Part shown: piece after piece, positions 1 to 6,292 of the stretch
Layout of the letters: every line of letters begins with the position of its first letter
Numbering within the stretch: the first letter of the stretch is position 1
Source: an uncultured Spartobacteria bacterium
GTDB lineage: Bacteria > Verrucomicrobiota > Verrucomicrobiia > Chthoniobacterales > UBA6821
Direction of reading: 5' to 3'
Assembly: GCA_903831635.1 (NCBI GenBank)
Contig: CAIKYN010000059.1
Coordinates: forward strand, 1 to 39,913
Length of the DNA stretch: 39,913 nt
Program-made: the position numbers and the translations under genes
Notes under the pieces: generated by a model
Database searches by the model: none
Told to the model about the DNA's origin: nothing
Seen by the model: only the letters and a program-made list of their open reading frames with translations

Positions 1-90
1 GCAAAGGAGCAAGAAATCCCCGAGGTAAAGGTCCGGGAGATCAGCGAGAGGTTCGCCAGAATCCAGGAGAAAGTACTACAAACTGCTTAG
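1..90 (+). CDS. C-terminal end of an unknown gene (partial)
   Basis: The first 29 codons of the window read openly in frame 1 and stop at a TAG at 88-90. The peptide is charged and helical in character (rich in Glu, Lys, Arg and Gln) and ends in KVLQTA, so it may be the end of a coiled-coil or helical domain. The start and most of the gene lie outside the window. I do not recognise the family. It lies just before the first copy of the TGCTCC-N6-GGAGCA palindrome, which is otherwise found before ICE backbone genes, so it may be the last gene of an upstream block. Confidence 0.5.
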   Translation, partial: AKEQEIPEVKVREISERFARIQEKVLQTA

Positions 91-107
91 TGAGCTGGAA
101 CTTGGGA

Positions 108-125
108 TGCTCCCAAGCTGGAGCA
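108..125. promoter_or_regulatory. Palindromic operator candidate, copy 1
   Basis: TGCTCC, six bases, GGAGCA. It is one of four copies of the same spaced palindrome in the window (others at 2742, 35773 and 37023). This copy lies 8 bp before the ATG of the short ORF at 134. The identical arm length and spacing in all four copies suggests one DNA-binding protein, most likely the XRE regulator at 35928. The binding protein is inferred. Confidence 0.55.
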
Positions 126-133
126 CCAGAGAT

Positions 134-293
134 GACATGGAGGTACAGAGTCCTTGGCATGTTCATGAACAGGAAAACAAATGCCCCAGCGGATGCAGCA
201 ACTCTGCTCAATAGCCGTCGCGTACCCGCCGGCCTCCACTCCAGTGAGGTGGCTGGGATGCTTGGATTCCAAGACCACGATATCCTATGCTAG
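134..293 (+). pseudogene. Short HTH-like ORF, probably truncated
   Basis: A 53-residue ORF starts at ATG 134; ATGs at 161 and 170 are alternatives. Its middle reads LLNSRRVPAGLHSSEVAGMLGF and then QDHDILC before the stop. This resembles short helix-turn-helix proteins in which a segment like 'LLNxRRVPARL...ELLGFxxHDI' is followed by a further 20-30 residues. Here the stop comes directly after the HDI-like part, so the gene appears cut or frameshifted at its 3' end. The family likeness is from memory and not verified. Its position right behind an operator palindrome suggests it was once a regulated ICE gene. Confidence 0.35.
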
Positions 294-332
294 ATGTGGT
301 CCTCATCCCGGGTTGTTACCGAGTAGTGTGTG

Positions 333-356
333 AGTCACCACCCGCACACGGTGACT
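333..356. repeat. Inverted repeat with 10-nt loop
   Basis: The arms AGTCACC and GGTGACT are perfect complements separated by 10 bases. A run of eight T lies 14 bases further on the plus strand, too far for a standard intrinsic terminator. It could be a weak terminator for the truncated ORF at 134 or part of a recombination site with the 11-bp repeats that follow. Confidence 0.3.
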
Positions 357-374
357 AGCCCCAAAACGGTTTTT

Positions 375-583
375 TTTGGTGTCCGTTTGGTGTCCGTTTG
401 GTGTCCGCTACCTCTAGATCCTGTGTTTATAGGGCTCTAGGAGTTGGAGGCGGGGGACGGAATCGGGCTGCGTCTGTCGCGTCTGCAGGGTTAAAATAGC
501 ACCTTCTACAGAGTAATCAAGGCTACTCGGTACGTTTCGAAAACTACCCCAAAACCACAATTTGGTGTCCGTTTTGGTGTCCG
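375..583. repeat. 11-bp repeat TTTGGTGTCCG, 3 + 2 copies
   Basis: TTTGGTGTCCG occurs three times in perfect tandem (375-385, 386-396, 397-407) and twice more at 561-571 and 573-583. Both clusters are preceded by CCCCAAAAC. The segment between them holds, on the minus strand (about 447-467), CGATTCCG followed by TCCCCCGCCTCCA. This looks like the T-loop-to-CCA end of a tRNA or tmRNA but has no matching 5' half. That is what an attachment-site copy would look like. No gene is convincing between 294 and 853, so this stretch is best regarded as non-coding with recombination-site character. Confidence 0.4.
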
Positions 584-853
584 TTGCGTACCGAGGGACC
601 TTCCTCGCACAAGTGGGATAAATCTGATCTAGTGCTGGTTGGTCTTTAACCACACGGCGAGCCAGCGGACCGAGAAGATTTCCATCTCGGGGGGTAGGTG
701 ATAGGCAAAGTCGAACTCCGATGCCGTGGTTGATTCCTTCATACCTTGGCTTCCCCTTAGTTGGTGCTAGGGTGAGAGTTATGACCAACGAGTTGCTTAA
801 ATCAACTTGAGAACAAGCAGCGCCGAGAGAGGAACGACGCCAACATCAAAGCT

Positions 854-1168
854 TTGGATACTGGAGAGATTGCCAAGATGAGCGATAAGGAACTAGCTGC
901 TTGGAGTACCCAACAGGATGCAGACAGCCCTCAGAGGACACTTGCCATGTTCGAGTGGCAGAGACGGCTCAATAAACAACACGCTGAAGGAAAGCTGAAA
1001 GGAGCCTCGCTCGGTGGGCGATCTGCGATCATTAGTGCGCTGCTTGTTGCTTTGGTGACGTGGTTCGGTAGCCACTACGGCACCAAGCAAGAACACGACG
1101 CTGAAATGAGACTTCTACGGGGTTTATCACTCCTTAAGCGAGAAGCATCTTCCGCGGTATGTGGATGA
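854..1168 (+). CDS. Small single-pass membrane protein, 3' end chimeric
   Basis: From TTG 854, or more likely ATG 878 (MSDKELAAW...), this encodes a protein of about 96-104 residues. It has a charged N-terminal part and one hydrophobic segment (SAIISALLVALVTWFGSHYG), so it is a probable single-pass inner-membrane protein. The open frame extends upstream to 785 without a usual start codon. From about 1110 the DNA also encodes, in another frame, the end of an IS1595-type transposase. The last 15-20 residues of this protein are therefore probably read through inserted DNA and not original. Function unknown; likely a degraded cargo gene. Confidence 0.4.
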   Translation: MDTGEIAKMSDKELAAWSTQQDADSPQRTLAMFEWQRRLNKQHAEGKLKGASLGGRSAIISALLVALVTWFGSHYGTKQEHDAEMRLLRGLSLLKREASSAVCG

Positions 1169-1286
1169 GTTTTCCTGCCGCCTGAACGATGGAAATTGCA
1201 GGGTTCACACGCTGGATCGCATGGATTCGCTTCTTCGCTGCACTATCGGAAAAGGGATCACCTATGCAGAGTTGACACTGGCCTAG
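1110..1286 (+). pseudogene. IS1595/ISXO2-type transposase, C-terminal remnant
   Basis: The frame starting at 1110 reads DFYGVYHSLSEKHLPRYVD and goes on to EFSCRLNDGNC, RVHTLDRMDSLL and GKGITYAELTLA before a TAG at 1284-1286. This matches the conserved end of the ISXO2-like DDE transposase domain of IS1595-family elements: a 'HxxVSxKHLxRYVDEFxFRxN' block, then 'RMxxL' and a final 'TYxxLT'. Only about 58 codons remain. The rest of the gene and any clear terminal inverted repeats are missing, so this is a dead fragment. It overlaps the 3' end of the small membrane-protein gene at 854. Confidence 0.65.
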
Positions 1287-1445
1287 ATGGTGATCAACTA
1301 TCCTGTTTGATAATTGACTCCTCGGCCCGTGAAAGCCCGCTTTACTCTGTGACAAAAAAGACACACAGATTTTTGTGGAACGGCAGAACGGCAGGGTCTA
1401 GTCTTCTTGGTGCTTTGGATGATTTCCAAAGCTCCCACCTCTCCA

Positions 1446-2066
1446 ATGACTGACACTCCTACGAAATCATTGAACGCTGAATCTTCCTCGATCTTTACGA
1501 TCGGCGATGCCATTCAGCAGTACGCTAAAAACGGTGAACAATCGATCCATAAAGGATATAGAGATGTAATCAAAATGCTTGTCGATAGTGGCTATGACAA
1601 GCCAATCAAGAACGACTCATACGAGGACGCATTATTTCTTTCAGACATCATGTTTGAGAACTCCCAGAAGTCCGTCAAAATTTTTACCGGCGGAGGAATT
1701 GAGGAATTTATAGAGGTTCTGAATGATCAATTTAAGAAGATGCTTCACCGCATAAAATTAAATAATGGATCAGTAAAAGTGGTCACACTTGGCGGTGTTA
1801 TTCCCAATGCTCTTAAGCAACTTGTTGTAGAATACAAAGAAACACTTCAAGTGGTCGCTGCTAAAGCTAAAGAAGGAACTGAAGTTCGCCACTTTATTGT
1901 ATGTGATGAAAAAATGATAAGGTCAGAAGAACCTCATGGTCCACTTACTAAAGATAGCCCCGCTTCAGACATTAAAGCTGAAGTGTATTTTGATAATCCT
2001 TCAAAGGGAAAGTTTTTTTCTGATATGTTTGATGCCATTTGGAAAAAAGTTGGGTCTGGAAATTAA
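1446..2066 (+). CDS. Hypothetical protein, PLD-like C-terminal half
   Basis: A 206-residue AT-rich gene. ATG 1446 is preferred because the sequence upstream of it does not look like protein. I do not recognise the family with certainty. The segment RHFIVCDEKMIRSEEPHG, then AEVYFDNPSKG and a closing FSDMFDAIWKKV, resembles degenerate phospholipase-D-fold proteins of the pattern 'HFxVxDxxxxRxE ... FNxPxxA ... LFDxxW'. No classical HKD pair is visible, so catalysis is doubtful. It has no signal peptide or membrane segment and should be cytoplasmic. The next gene, 78 bp downstream, encodes a membrane protein of similar base composition; together they look like a two-gene cargo cassette. Confidence 0.55.
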   Translation: MTDTPTKSLNAESSSIFTIGDAIQQYAKNGEQSIHKGYRDVIKMLVDSGYDKPIKNDSYEDALFLSDIMFENSQKSVKIFTGGGIEEFIEVLNDQFKKMLHRIKLNNGSVKVVTLGGVIPNALKQLVVEYKETLQVVAAKAKEGTEVRHFIVCDEKMIRSEEPHGPLTKDSPASDIKAEVYFDNPSKGKFFSDMFDAIWKKVGSGN

Positions 2067-2185
2067 ATCAATTAAGGTACTTTTGTGGAAATGTTTTCGG
2101 TTATTGGATTGATGCTGTCACTATAAATCCATTAAGGTACTTTTGTGGAAACGTTTTCGGTTATTGGATTGATGCTGTCACTATT
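2064..2185 (+). repeat. 60-bp tandem duplication over a gene start
   Basis: Positions 2071-2124 and 2131-2184 are the same sequence shifted by exactly 60 bp, with one mismatch (2092 T, 2152 C); 2064-2069 and 2124-2129 also match. The unit contains the ribosome-binding region, the GTG start and the first 13 codons of the membrane protein. The first copy (GTG 2085) runs into TAA at 2124-2126 after 13 codons. The second (GTG 2145) continues into the full gene. Confidence 0.9.
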
Positions 2186-2645
2186 CGGAGGGACATATAC
2201 TGCAATAGCAGCACTAAAGGGATGGACTGACTCTATTGTTCATGGTCATAAAAAACGGAGAATCGACGCCGCAGAAGAGCTTAAAAAATACGATGGAAGA
2301 AAGCACTCTCAAGGAATAGGTAAATTTTATGGAGGAGCGTTGGATATTTGTTGCTTAATATACCATTTGGCCCAAGCGGTTCCTGTTATTGGATTCTCTG
2401 TATTTTCTTTATGGATGACGCATTGGACAATAAATAATTTTTCAGGGGAAATTCCACATGAACAAATTGAATTTTGGAAAAAATTGATAAGTTTCTCATA
2501 TTGGACAGTTATTATCACTTTAATAGCCATAACATTAGTTCTCGTGGTTGCATGGATTTTAGGAAAGCTTTTGGACAGTCATATGAAAACTGTAACGGAG
2601 TCATTTGCTCCAGATGTGGTAGCAGTTGTTCCCCCTCCTAAATAA
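2145..2645 (+). CDS. Membrane protein, partner of the PLD-like gene
   Basis: A 166-residue protein starting at GTG 2145. It has an N-terminal hydrophobic segment (FSVIGLMLSLFGGTYTAIAAL), a basic cytoplasmic loop (HGHKKRRIDAAEELKKY), two hydrophobic segments around residues 68-92, and a long one (TVIITLIAITLVLVVAWILG) near residue 130, followed by a Pro-rich tail. Three to four membrane passes are likely. I do not recognise a family. A start inside the second copy of a 60-bp duplication leaves a 13-codon leader ORF in front. The gene follows the PLD-like gene on the same strand with low GC, which suggests the two were acquired together. A membrane effector paired with a sensor is possible but unproven. 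Confidence 0.6.
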   Translation: METFSVIGLMLSLFGGTYTAIAALKGWTDSIVHGHKKRRIDAAEELKKYDGRKHSQGIGKFYGGALDICCLIYHLAQAVPVIGFSVFSLWMTHWTINNFSGEIPHEQIEFWKKLISFSYWTVIITLIAITLVLVVAWILGKLLDSHMKTVTESFAPDVVAVVPPPK

Positions 2646-2741
2646 TTTTTTACAACGGGAGTCAGGTATGTAGTTCCCAAATCAAAATTCTGGAAAATGC
2701 GCATTAATCTTTTATTCCATCTTGACTAGATAACACAGGAT

Positions 2742-2759
2742 TGCTCCCAACCGGGAGCG
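2742..2759. promoter_or_regulatory. Palindromic operator candidate, copy 2
   Basis: TGCTCC, six bases, GGAGCG: one mismatch in the outer base compared with the other copies. It lies 33 bp before the ATG at 2793, the first gene of the mobilisation block, where a promoter operator would be expected. Confidence 0.55.
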
Positions 2760-2792
2760 TGGAGACCGTCTTGATCGTTCAGCGTGGCGGGG

Positions 2793-3113
2793 ATGAACAA
2801 CCCACACATACCCGACAACGACATCCAGAACGCCGAAACTCGCCATCCGGTTGACCATATCGAGCCCCTCCCTAGCGGGGAGAGCGATACCATTGAGAGG
2901 ATCTGTGAGGTCTTAGGCCGTACCTTTGAATGGGTCGCCGAAGCGGAGGAACCCTCCGAGAAAGGCCTCCGTGCCGCCGTGGTGCTCTACTGCGTCCGTT
3001 CCGATCTTGTCGGCAAGGAGAGCCTTGAGGACCTCGCCTTCTCTCTCCGCTACTCGGAGGGGGAGGTGGATGATCTCATCCAGGGGTTCTGCCACGCGAT
3101 CAACTGGAAGTGA
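2793..3113 (+). CDS. Small acidic hypothetical protein, first gene of mobilisation block
   Basis: A 106-residue acidic protein. I chose ATG 2793, preceded by GGCGGGG, over GTG 2784. No signal peptide or membrane segment is present. The second half (LRAAVVLYCVRSDLVGKESLEDLAFSL, then EGEVDDLIQGFCHAI) is helical and could form a small helical bundle or HTH-like fold. I do not recognise the family. Its stop overlaps the GTG start of the next gene (GTGA at 3110-3113), so the two are translationally coupled. GC is high and matches the backbone genes up to virD4, so it belongs to the ICE core. Confidence 0.65.
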   Translation: MNNPHIPDNDIQNAETRHPVDHIEPLPSGESDTIERICEVLGRTFEWVAEAEEPSEKGLRAAVVLYCVRSDLVGKESLEDLAFSLRYSEGEVDDLIQGFCHAINWK

Positions 3114-3331
3114 GGATCATCGGGATGCCTCCGGCTGACCTTCATGCCCTGTTGTTGGAGGACTATTTTTTCAGCTGGGTCGATCGGGGTGTAGCCGTGG
3201 GGGCCACCCCTCTCTTCACAGGCGTGGTGGAGGGAGAAGACCTTCCGTCTGCTGTGGGGCGCCGGTTCGGTCTTCCGCCCGAGCAGGTGGAGGAACCTCT
3301 GGCACTAGCTCGGAGGGAGGTTGCGCTATGA
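3110..3331 (+). CDS. Small hypothetical protein coupled to ardC
   Basis: A 73-residue protein from GTG 3110 (ATG 3125 is the alternative). It overlaps the preceding gene by 4 bp and its TGA overlaps the ATG of the ArdC gene (ATGA at 3328-3331). It contains no membrane segment. The sequence FFSWVDRGVAVGATPLFTGVV, then RRFGLPPEQVEEPLALA, does not match a family I know. The tight coupling on both sides is the main evidence that it is real. Confidence 0.55.
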   Translation: MRIIGMPPADLHALLLEDYFFSWVDRGVAVGATPLFTGVVEGEDLPSAVGRRFGLPPEQVEEPLALARREVAL

Positions 3332-4287
3332 GTCGTGACATCTACGAGGGCATCACGACTCGCTTCATCGAGCAGCTGCAGAAGGGCACAGTCCCGTGGC
3401 AAAGACCCTGGTCGGGAGTTCAGAACCTCGTATCCCGCAAACCCTATCGTGGAATCAATTCCCTGATCCTTGGAGGGAGTGAATTCCAGTCCCCCTACTG
3501 GATCAGCTTCAAGCAGGCGAAGGATCTAGGGGGGACCATTCGTCAGGGAGAGAAGGCCACCCCGGTCATCTACTACAAGCTCTTCGAGAAGCGGGATGAC
3601 CAAGGGAATCTTGTTCTCGGCAGCAACGGCCACCCCACCCGGATCCCCTTCATCCGCTGGAGCAATGTCTTCAACCTCGACCAGACGGAGGGTATCCAAC
3701 CCCCGTCGCAGGCACTCCCTCAGAATGACATTCAGCCCATCGAGAAGGCTGCCTCGATCGTCCGTGAAGCAAAGCTCTGTCCCATCCGGGAAACGGGTTT
3801 CGTGGCGGCCTATTCGCCGCAGGAGGACGTGATCCGGATGCCCGCCCAGAAGACCTTCCGGAGTCCCGAAGCCTACTACCAGACCCTCTTCCATGAGATG
3901 ACCCATGCCACGGGCCATGCCTCCCGGCTAGACCGGGAGGGGATCACCCAGCCGGTTAAGTTCGGTTCGGAGCGTTACTCCAAGGAGGAGTTGATCGCAG
4001 AGCTTGGTGCCTCGTTCCTGGCGAACGAGGCTGGCATCCTGAACAAGGTCGAGTTTGAGAACTCTGCGGCCTATCTGGCCTCATGGATCGAACGTCTCAA
4101 GAACGATCCCAAGATGATCTTCACGTCCTCGTCGCAGGCCCAGAGAAGCACCGACCTGATTCTTGGAGTGGAGCTCAAGGAGTCCCTCTCAGCAGAGACT
4201 CAGGCACCAGCTTTGCCGAAGGAGGAAGCAGTCCTGGCACAACAAACCATCGGGAAGCCCTCCAAGGGGCCAAGAATCTCCCTATGA
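3328..4287 (+). CDS. ardC: ArdC-type antirestriction protein (ssDNA-binding + zincin peptidase)
   Basis: 319 residues, a usual length for ArdC-like proteins. Residues 1-130 are the ArdC N-terminal domain (DUF1738), with the typical IYEGITTRFIEQLQKGTVPWQRPW opening split by the start, the PYRGINSLIL block and a later IRWSNVFNLDQTEG. This domain binds single-stranded DNA. Residues 135-290 form a zincin-like metallopeptidase: HEMTH gives His189, Glu190 and His193, and the third metal ligand is probably Glu225 in ELIAELGASF. In conjugative elements such proteins protect entering DNA from host restriction. It is coupled to the gene before it by ATGA. The gene after it is separated by the repeat-rich candidate oriT. 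Confidence 0.9.
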   Translation: MSRDIYEGITTRFIEQLQKGTVPWQRPWSGVQNLVSRKPYRGINSLILGGSEFQSPYWISFKQAKDLGGTIRQGEKATPVIYYKLFEKRDDQGNLVLGSNGHPTRIPFIRWSNVFNLDQTEGIQPPSQALPQNDIQPIEKAASIVREAKLCPIRETGFVAAYSPQEDVIRMPAQKTFRSPEAYYQTLFHEMTHATGHASRLDREGITQPVKFGSERYSKEELIAELGASFLANEAGILNKVEFENSAAYLASWIERLKNDPKMIFTSSSQAQRSTDLILGVELKESLSAETQAPALPKEEAVLAQQTIGKPSKGPRISL

Positions 4288-4720
4288 GGACAGGAGCGAG
4301 CTCCATGGGGAACCATTCCCGTGCCCCTGCTCATTGGCCGGGATCGGCCGTTACACTCACGGCTCTGGGGCGGGCCAAGGCCTTGCCCCGGAGCCTTCCT
4401 CTCCCGACCAATCAGCCAACCGTGAGGAGTGACCGGCAGCGGTTCCGCCCATTACCGGGAGACCTTGGCAGGGCCTTCGGCATCCCGGCAATCGGCTCCC
4501 TTCGAAATGACCCGCGTGGAAGATCGCCACACCCTCATCAGCCCCATGACCCGACCCTCTGGAACGTCCAGGTAGAGGGGAGTTTCCCCGTACTCCAAGT
4601 GATGCAGGATAGTGATTTCCCCCGGGGAAATCACAGCTTCGCCTTTGCCGTGCAAAGAACATGTTCCTGCGCGTGTCGGGCACGCTTCGGAATCCACCTG
4701 GCCTTTTGCAACTTTTGAGC
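4288..4720. other. Candidate origin of transfer (oriT) region
   Basis: 433 bp without a convincing gene, directly before the small DNA-binding protein and relaxase genes, where oriT usually lies. Four perfect inverted repeats stand within 110 bp: 4577-4589 (GGGGA/TCCCC, 3-nt loop), 4612-4634 (11-bp arms GTGATTTCCCC, 1-nt centre), 4643-4657 (CTTTGC/GCAAAG) and 4671-4685 (GCGTG/CACGC). Further short ones are GGAGC/GCTCC at 4293-4304 and GGCCG/CGGCC near 4337. The nic site itself cannot be read from the sequence. An open frame crosses the region in frame with the end of the ArdC gene's other reading frame but has no protein-like sequence. Confidence 0.5.
4612..4634. repeat. Perfect 11-bp inverted repeat, candidate nic-proximal hairpin
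   Basis: The arm GTGATTTCCCC is followed by one C and its exact complement. It is the longest palindrome in the candidate oriT, 87 bp before the start of the small DNA-binding protein gene. Relaxases commonly recognise such a hairpin next to the nick site; here this is inferred from position only. Confidence 0.55.
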
Positions 4721-4951
4721 ATGGGCAGGAAGAAAATTCCCGGCACCTACCGCGTCGAGATTCTGCTCACGCCTGAGGGGCATTCGCGTCTCAAAGTGAT
4801 CAAGAAACAGCTCCGCTTGCGGAACCAAAACGAGGTGATCGAGGCACTGCTTTTGAATGCAGTCGGAGAGGAAAAGGGCGGTGGGCAACTCACCGAGGAG
4901 ATTGCTGAAAACGTCCTCCTGATCCTTGAGAGATTGGAGCAGCTCGCATGA
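4721..4951 (+). CDS. Small RHH/MobC-like accessory DNA-binding protein
   Basis: 76 residues. The ATG at 4721 gives MGRKKIPGTYRVEILLTPEG and is preferred to the upstream frame-start at 4661, which lies inside the candidate oriT. A basic N-terminus leads into a beta-strand-like RVEILLT, then helices around HSRLKVIKKQLRLRNQNEVIEALLLNAV and a leucine-rich C-terminus. This order (strand, helix, helix) fits a ribbon-helix-helix protein such as MobC-type relaxosome factors. The fold is inferred and the sequence is too short for certainty. Its stop overlaps the relaxase start (ATGA at 4948-4951), which supports a role as relaxase partner at oriT. Confidence 0.6.
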   Translation: MGRKKIPGTYRVEILLTPEGHSRLKVIKKQLRLRNQNEVIEALLLNAVGEEKGGGQLTEEIAENVLLILERLEQLA

Positions 4952-6099
4952 AGAACGGGCTCATCTTTCCCTTTAAAACGACATGGCGGGAGCGGTTGGA
5001 TCTCGACTACCTCGATGAGACATCGGCACGGAAAATCGCCGCTCGTGGAGAGCGACATGCCATGCGGAAAGTCGATCAAGCTGATCCCTCGGCAATCGGT
5101 AAAAGCCTGAAGCAATTTGCTGACTACGCCTCCAAAGAAACCATCGGTCAGGTTCATGCAGGGGGATTCCTGCATCACCTCATTGTTTTGAATCCGGATG
5201 GCACCCGTTCAGCTCCTGCGGCACTCACCAACTCGGAGCGGAAAAAACGCATTACTGAGGAGTGGCTCACCCACCTACGCAAGTTTCAAACCAAGGCGAA
5301 GAACCCCGTGATTCAGCACAGGCTGATCTTCACGATGTCGACACCTTTTCACGACAAACTCGTGGCCGCAGGACTCAATCCCGACACCGTTCTTCAGGGT
5401 ACGTTGCGCAAGATGATGCGGCAGTTTCAGGAGCGATTTCATCCCGGGGATTCAATCGGTTACGCCTACGGCATCCATCACGATACGGATCATCTCCATG
5501 TTCATGTGGCGCTCTGTCCGAGGACGAAAAAGGGGGCCTATGTCGGCTGCAGCACCTCACGCACACGGACCTCGGGGAACCGCAATCAGATCGAGTATTT
5601 GATGAACTGTTTTGAGAGCGAAAACCGCATCTGGGAGAAGCGTCTCTCCGATCCCCTGAAGCTTCATCAGAACCTCGCAAAGCGACTCGATTCCGACAGG
5701 CAAACCATTGTTCCTAAGATCACCGCACAGCAACAGACGGCTCTCAAACGCGATCAATCCCTCTATGCAACCCGGTTGCGTTACGGCTATCAGGCGATCC
5801 TCGATCTCGAGACAGCATTACAGAAAAAGCGTCAGGCCCAGCGTGCCGTTCGAATTCTGAGGCGAGTGCCAAAACTCTTTGGCCGCAGAAGGCCGGCCCC
5901 TATCCGAACGATCCAAAAAGTGGCTGAAGCCATTGAGAAAATGTCCATCAGGGAGATGCAGGCGCAACTCAGTCGGATGAAGCAATCCTACCGCGCAGAT
6001 CACCACATTTATTGCCAGCACTACGGCGATCCGACCCTTCAAACCCATGTCCATCAAAACACCCATGCCCAAGTCCAGCGCACGCGCCAGAGCCTTTGA
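4948..6099 (+). CDS. HUH-type conjugative relaxase
   Basis: 383 residues. Residues 176-188 read IHHDTDHLHVHVA, with His182, His184 and His186 forming the metal-binding HxHxH cluster of HUH relaxases (His177, His178 and Asp179 precede it). Residues 100-175 (from RKKRITEEWLTHLR through YAYGIHH) have the strand-helix arrangement usual before the histidines. The catalytic tyrosine cannot be fixed from the sequence; Tyr in the 110-120 or N-terminal region is possible. The C-terminal 150 residues are basic and helical. The family does not correspond clearly to a MOB class I recognise. Position between the DNA-binding protein and virD4 supports a role in nicking and leading the DNA strand. Confidence 0.8.
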   Translation: MKNGLIFPFKTTWRERLDLDYLDETSARKIAARGERHAMRKVDQADPSAIGKSLKQFADYASKETIGQVHAGGFLHHLIVLNPDGTRSAPAALTNSERKKRITEEWLTHLRKFQTKAKNPVIQHRLIFTMSTPFHDKLVAAGLNPDTVLQGTLRKMMRQFQERFHPGDSIGYAYGIHHDTDHLHVHVALCPRTKKGAYVGCSTSRTRTSGNRNQIEYLMNCFESENRIWEKRLSDPLKLHQNLAKRLDSDRQTIVPKITAQQQTALKRDQSLYATRLRYGYQAILDLETALQKKRQAQRAVRILRRVPKLFGRRRPAPIRTIQKVAEAIEKMSIREMQAQLSRMKQSYRADHHIYCQHYGDPTLQTHVHQNTHAQVQRTRQSL

Positions 6100-6292
6100 T
6101 TTTGTCTCCTGCCTGAAGTTCGTTTTCCGCCCCCGGCGTGTGGATGCCTACTTTCATCAGGTGATCGGGGAGCAGGCCATCACGACAGTGCATTTTCAGG
6201 GATACACGCAGGAGATTCCTGATCCGGAGCAGGTGCTTTACGGCTACCTATCGCGAAGGCTTCAGCCGGAACCCTCAGATGAGGATTGCTGA
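6047..6292 (+). CDS. Small protein between relaxase and virD4
   Basis: 81 residues from ATG 6047, or 75 from ATG 6065. It overlaps the relaxase 3' end by 53 bp (35 bp with the later start) and the virD4 start by 14 bp, so it belongs to the coupled transfer operon. The sequence is basic at the N-terminus, with FVFRPRRVDAYFHQVIGEQAI in two parts and a GYLSRRLQ near the end. There is no signal peptide. I do not recognise a family; a small relaxosome or coupling factor is possible by position. Confidence 0.5.
   Translation: MSIKTPMPKSSARARAFDFVSCLKFVFRPRRVDAYFHQVIGEQAITTVHFQGYTQEIPDPEQVLYGYLSRRLQPEPSDEDC

Noticed and set aside
447..467. A complete tRNA or tmRNA gene on the minus strand
   Set aside because: Only the last 20 or so bases look like a 3' end. 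The T-stem 5' half and acceptor 5' half are not found, so no functional RNA is called.
375..583. The 11-bp repeats as a CRISPR array
   Set aside because: Units are tandem with no spacers or are separated by one base, and no cas genes are present in the window.
414..788. A 124-codon minus-strand frame in the non-coding left part
   Set aside because: The composition is not protein-like and the repeats are read as Thr-Asp-Thr-Lys runs. It might contain the end of a lost integrase but nothing supports a gene.
4083..4718. A 211-codon open frame on the plus strand through the ArdC end and the candidate oriT
   Set aside because: It is in another frame of ardC for its first third. The rest is Pro/Arg/Ser-rich and crosses all four inverted repeats, so it looks like high-GC shadow coding.
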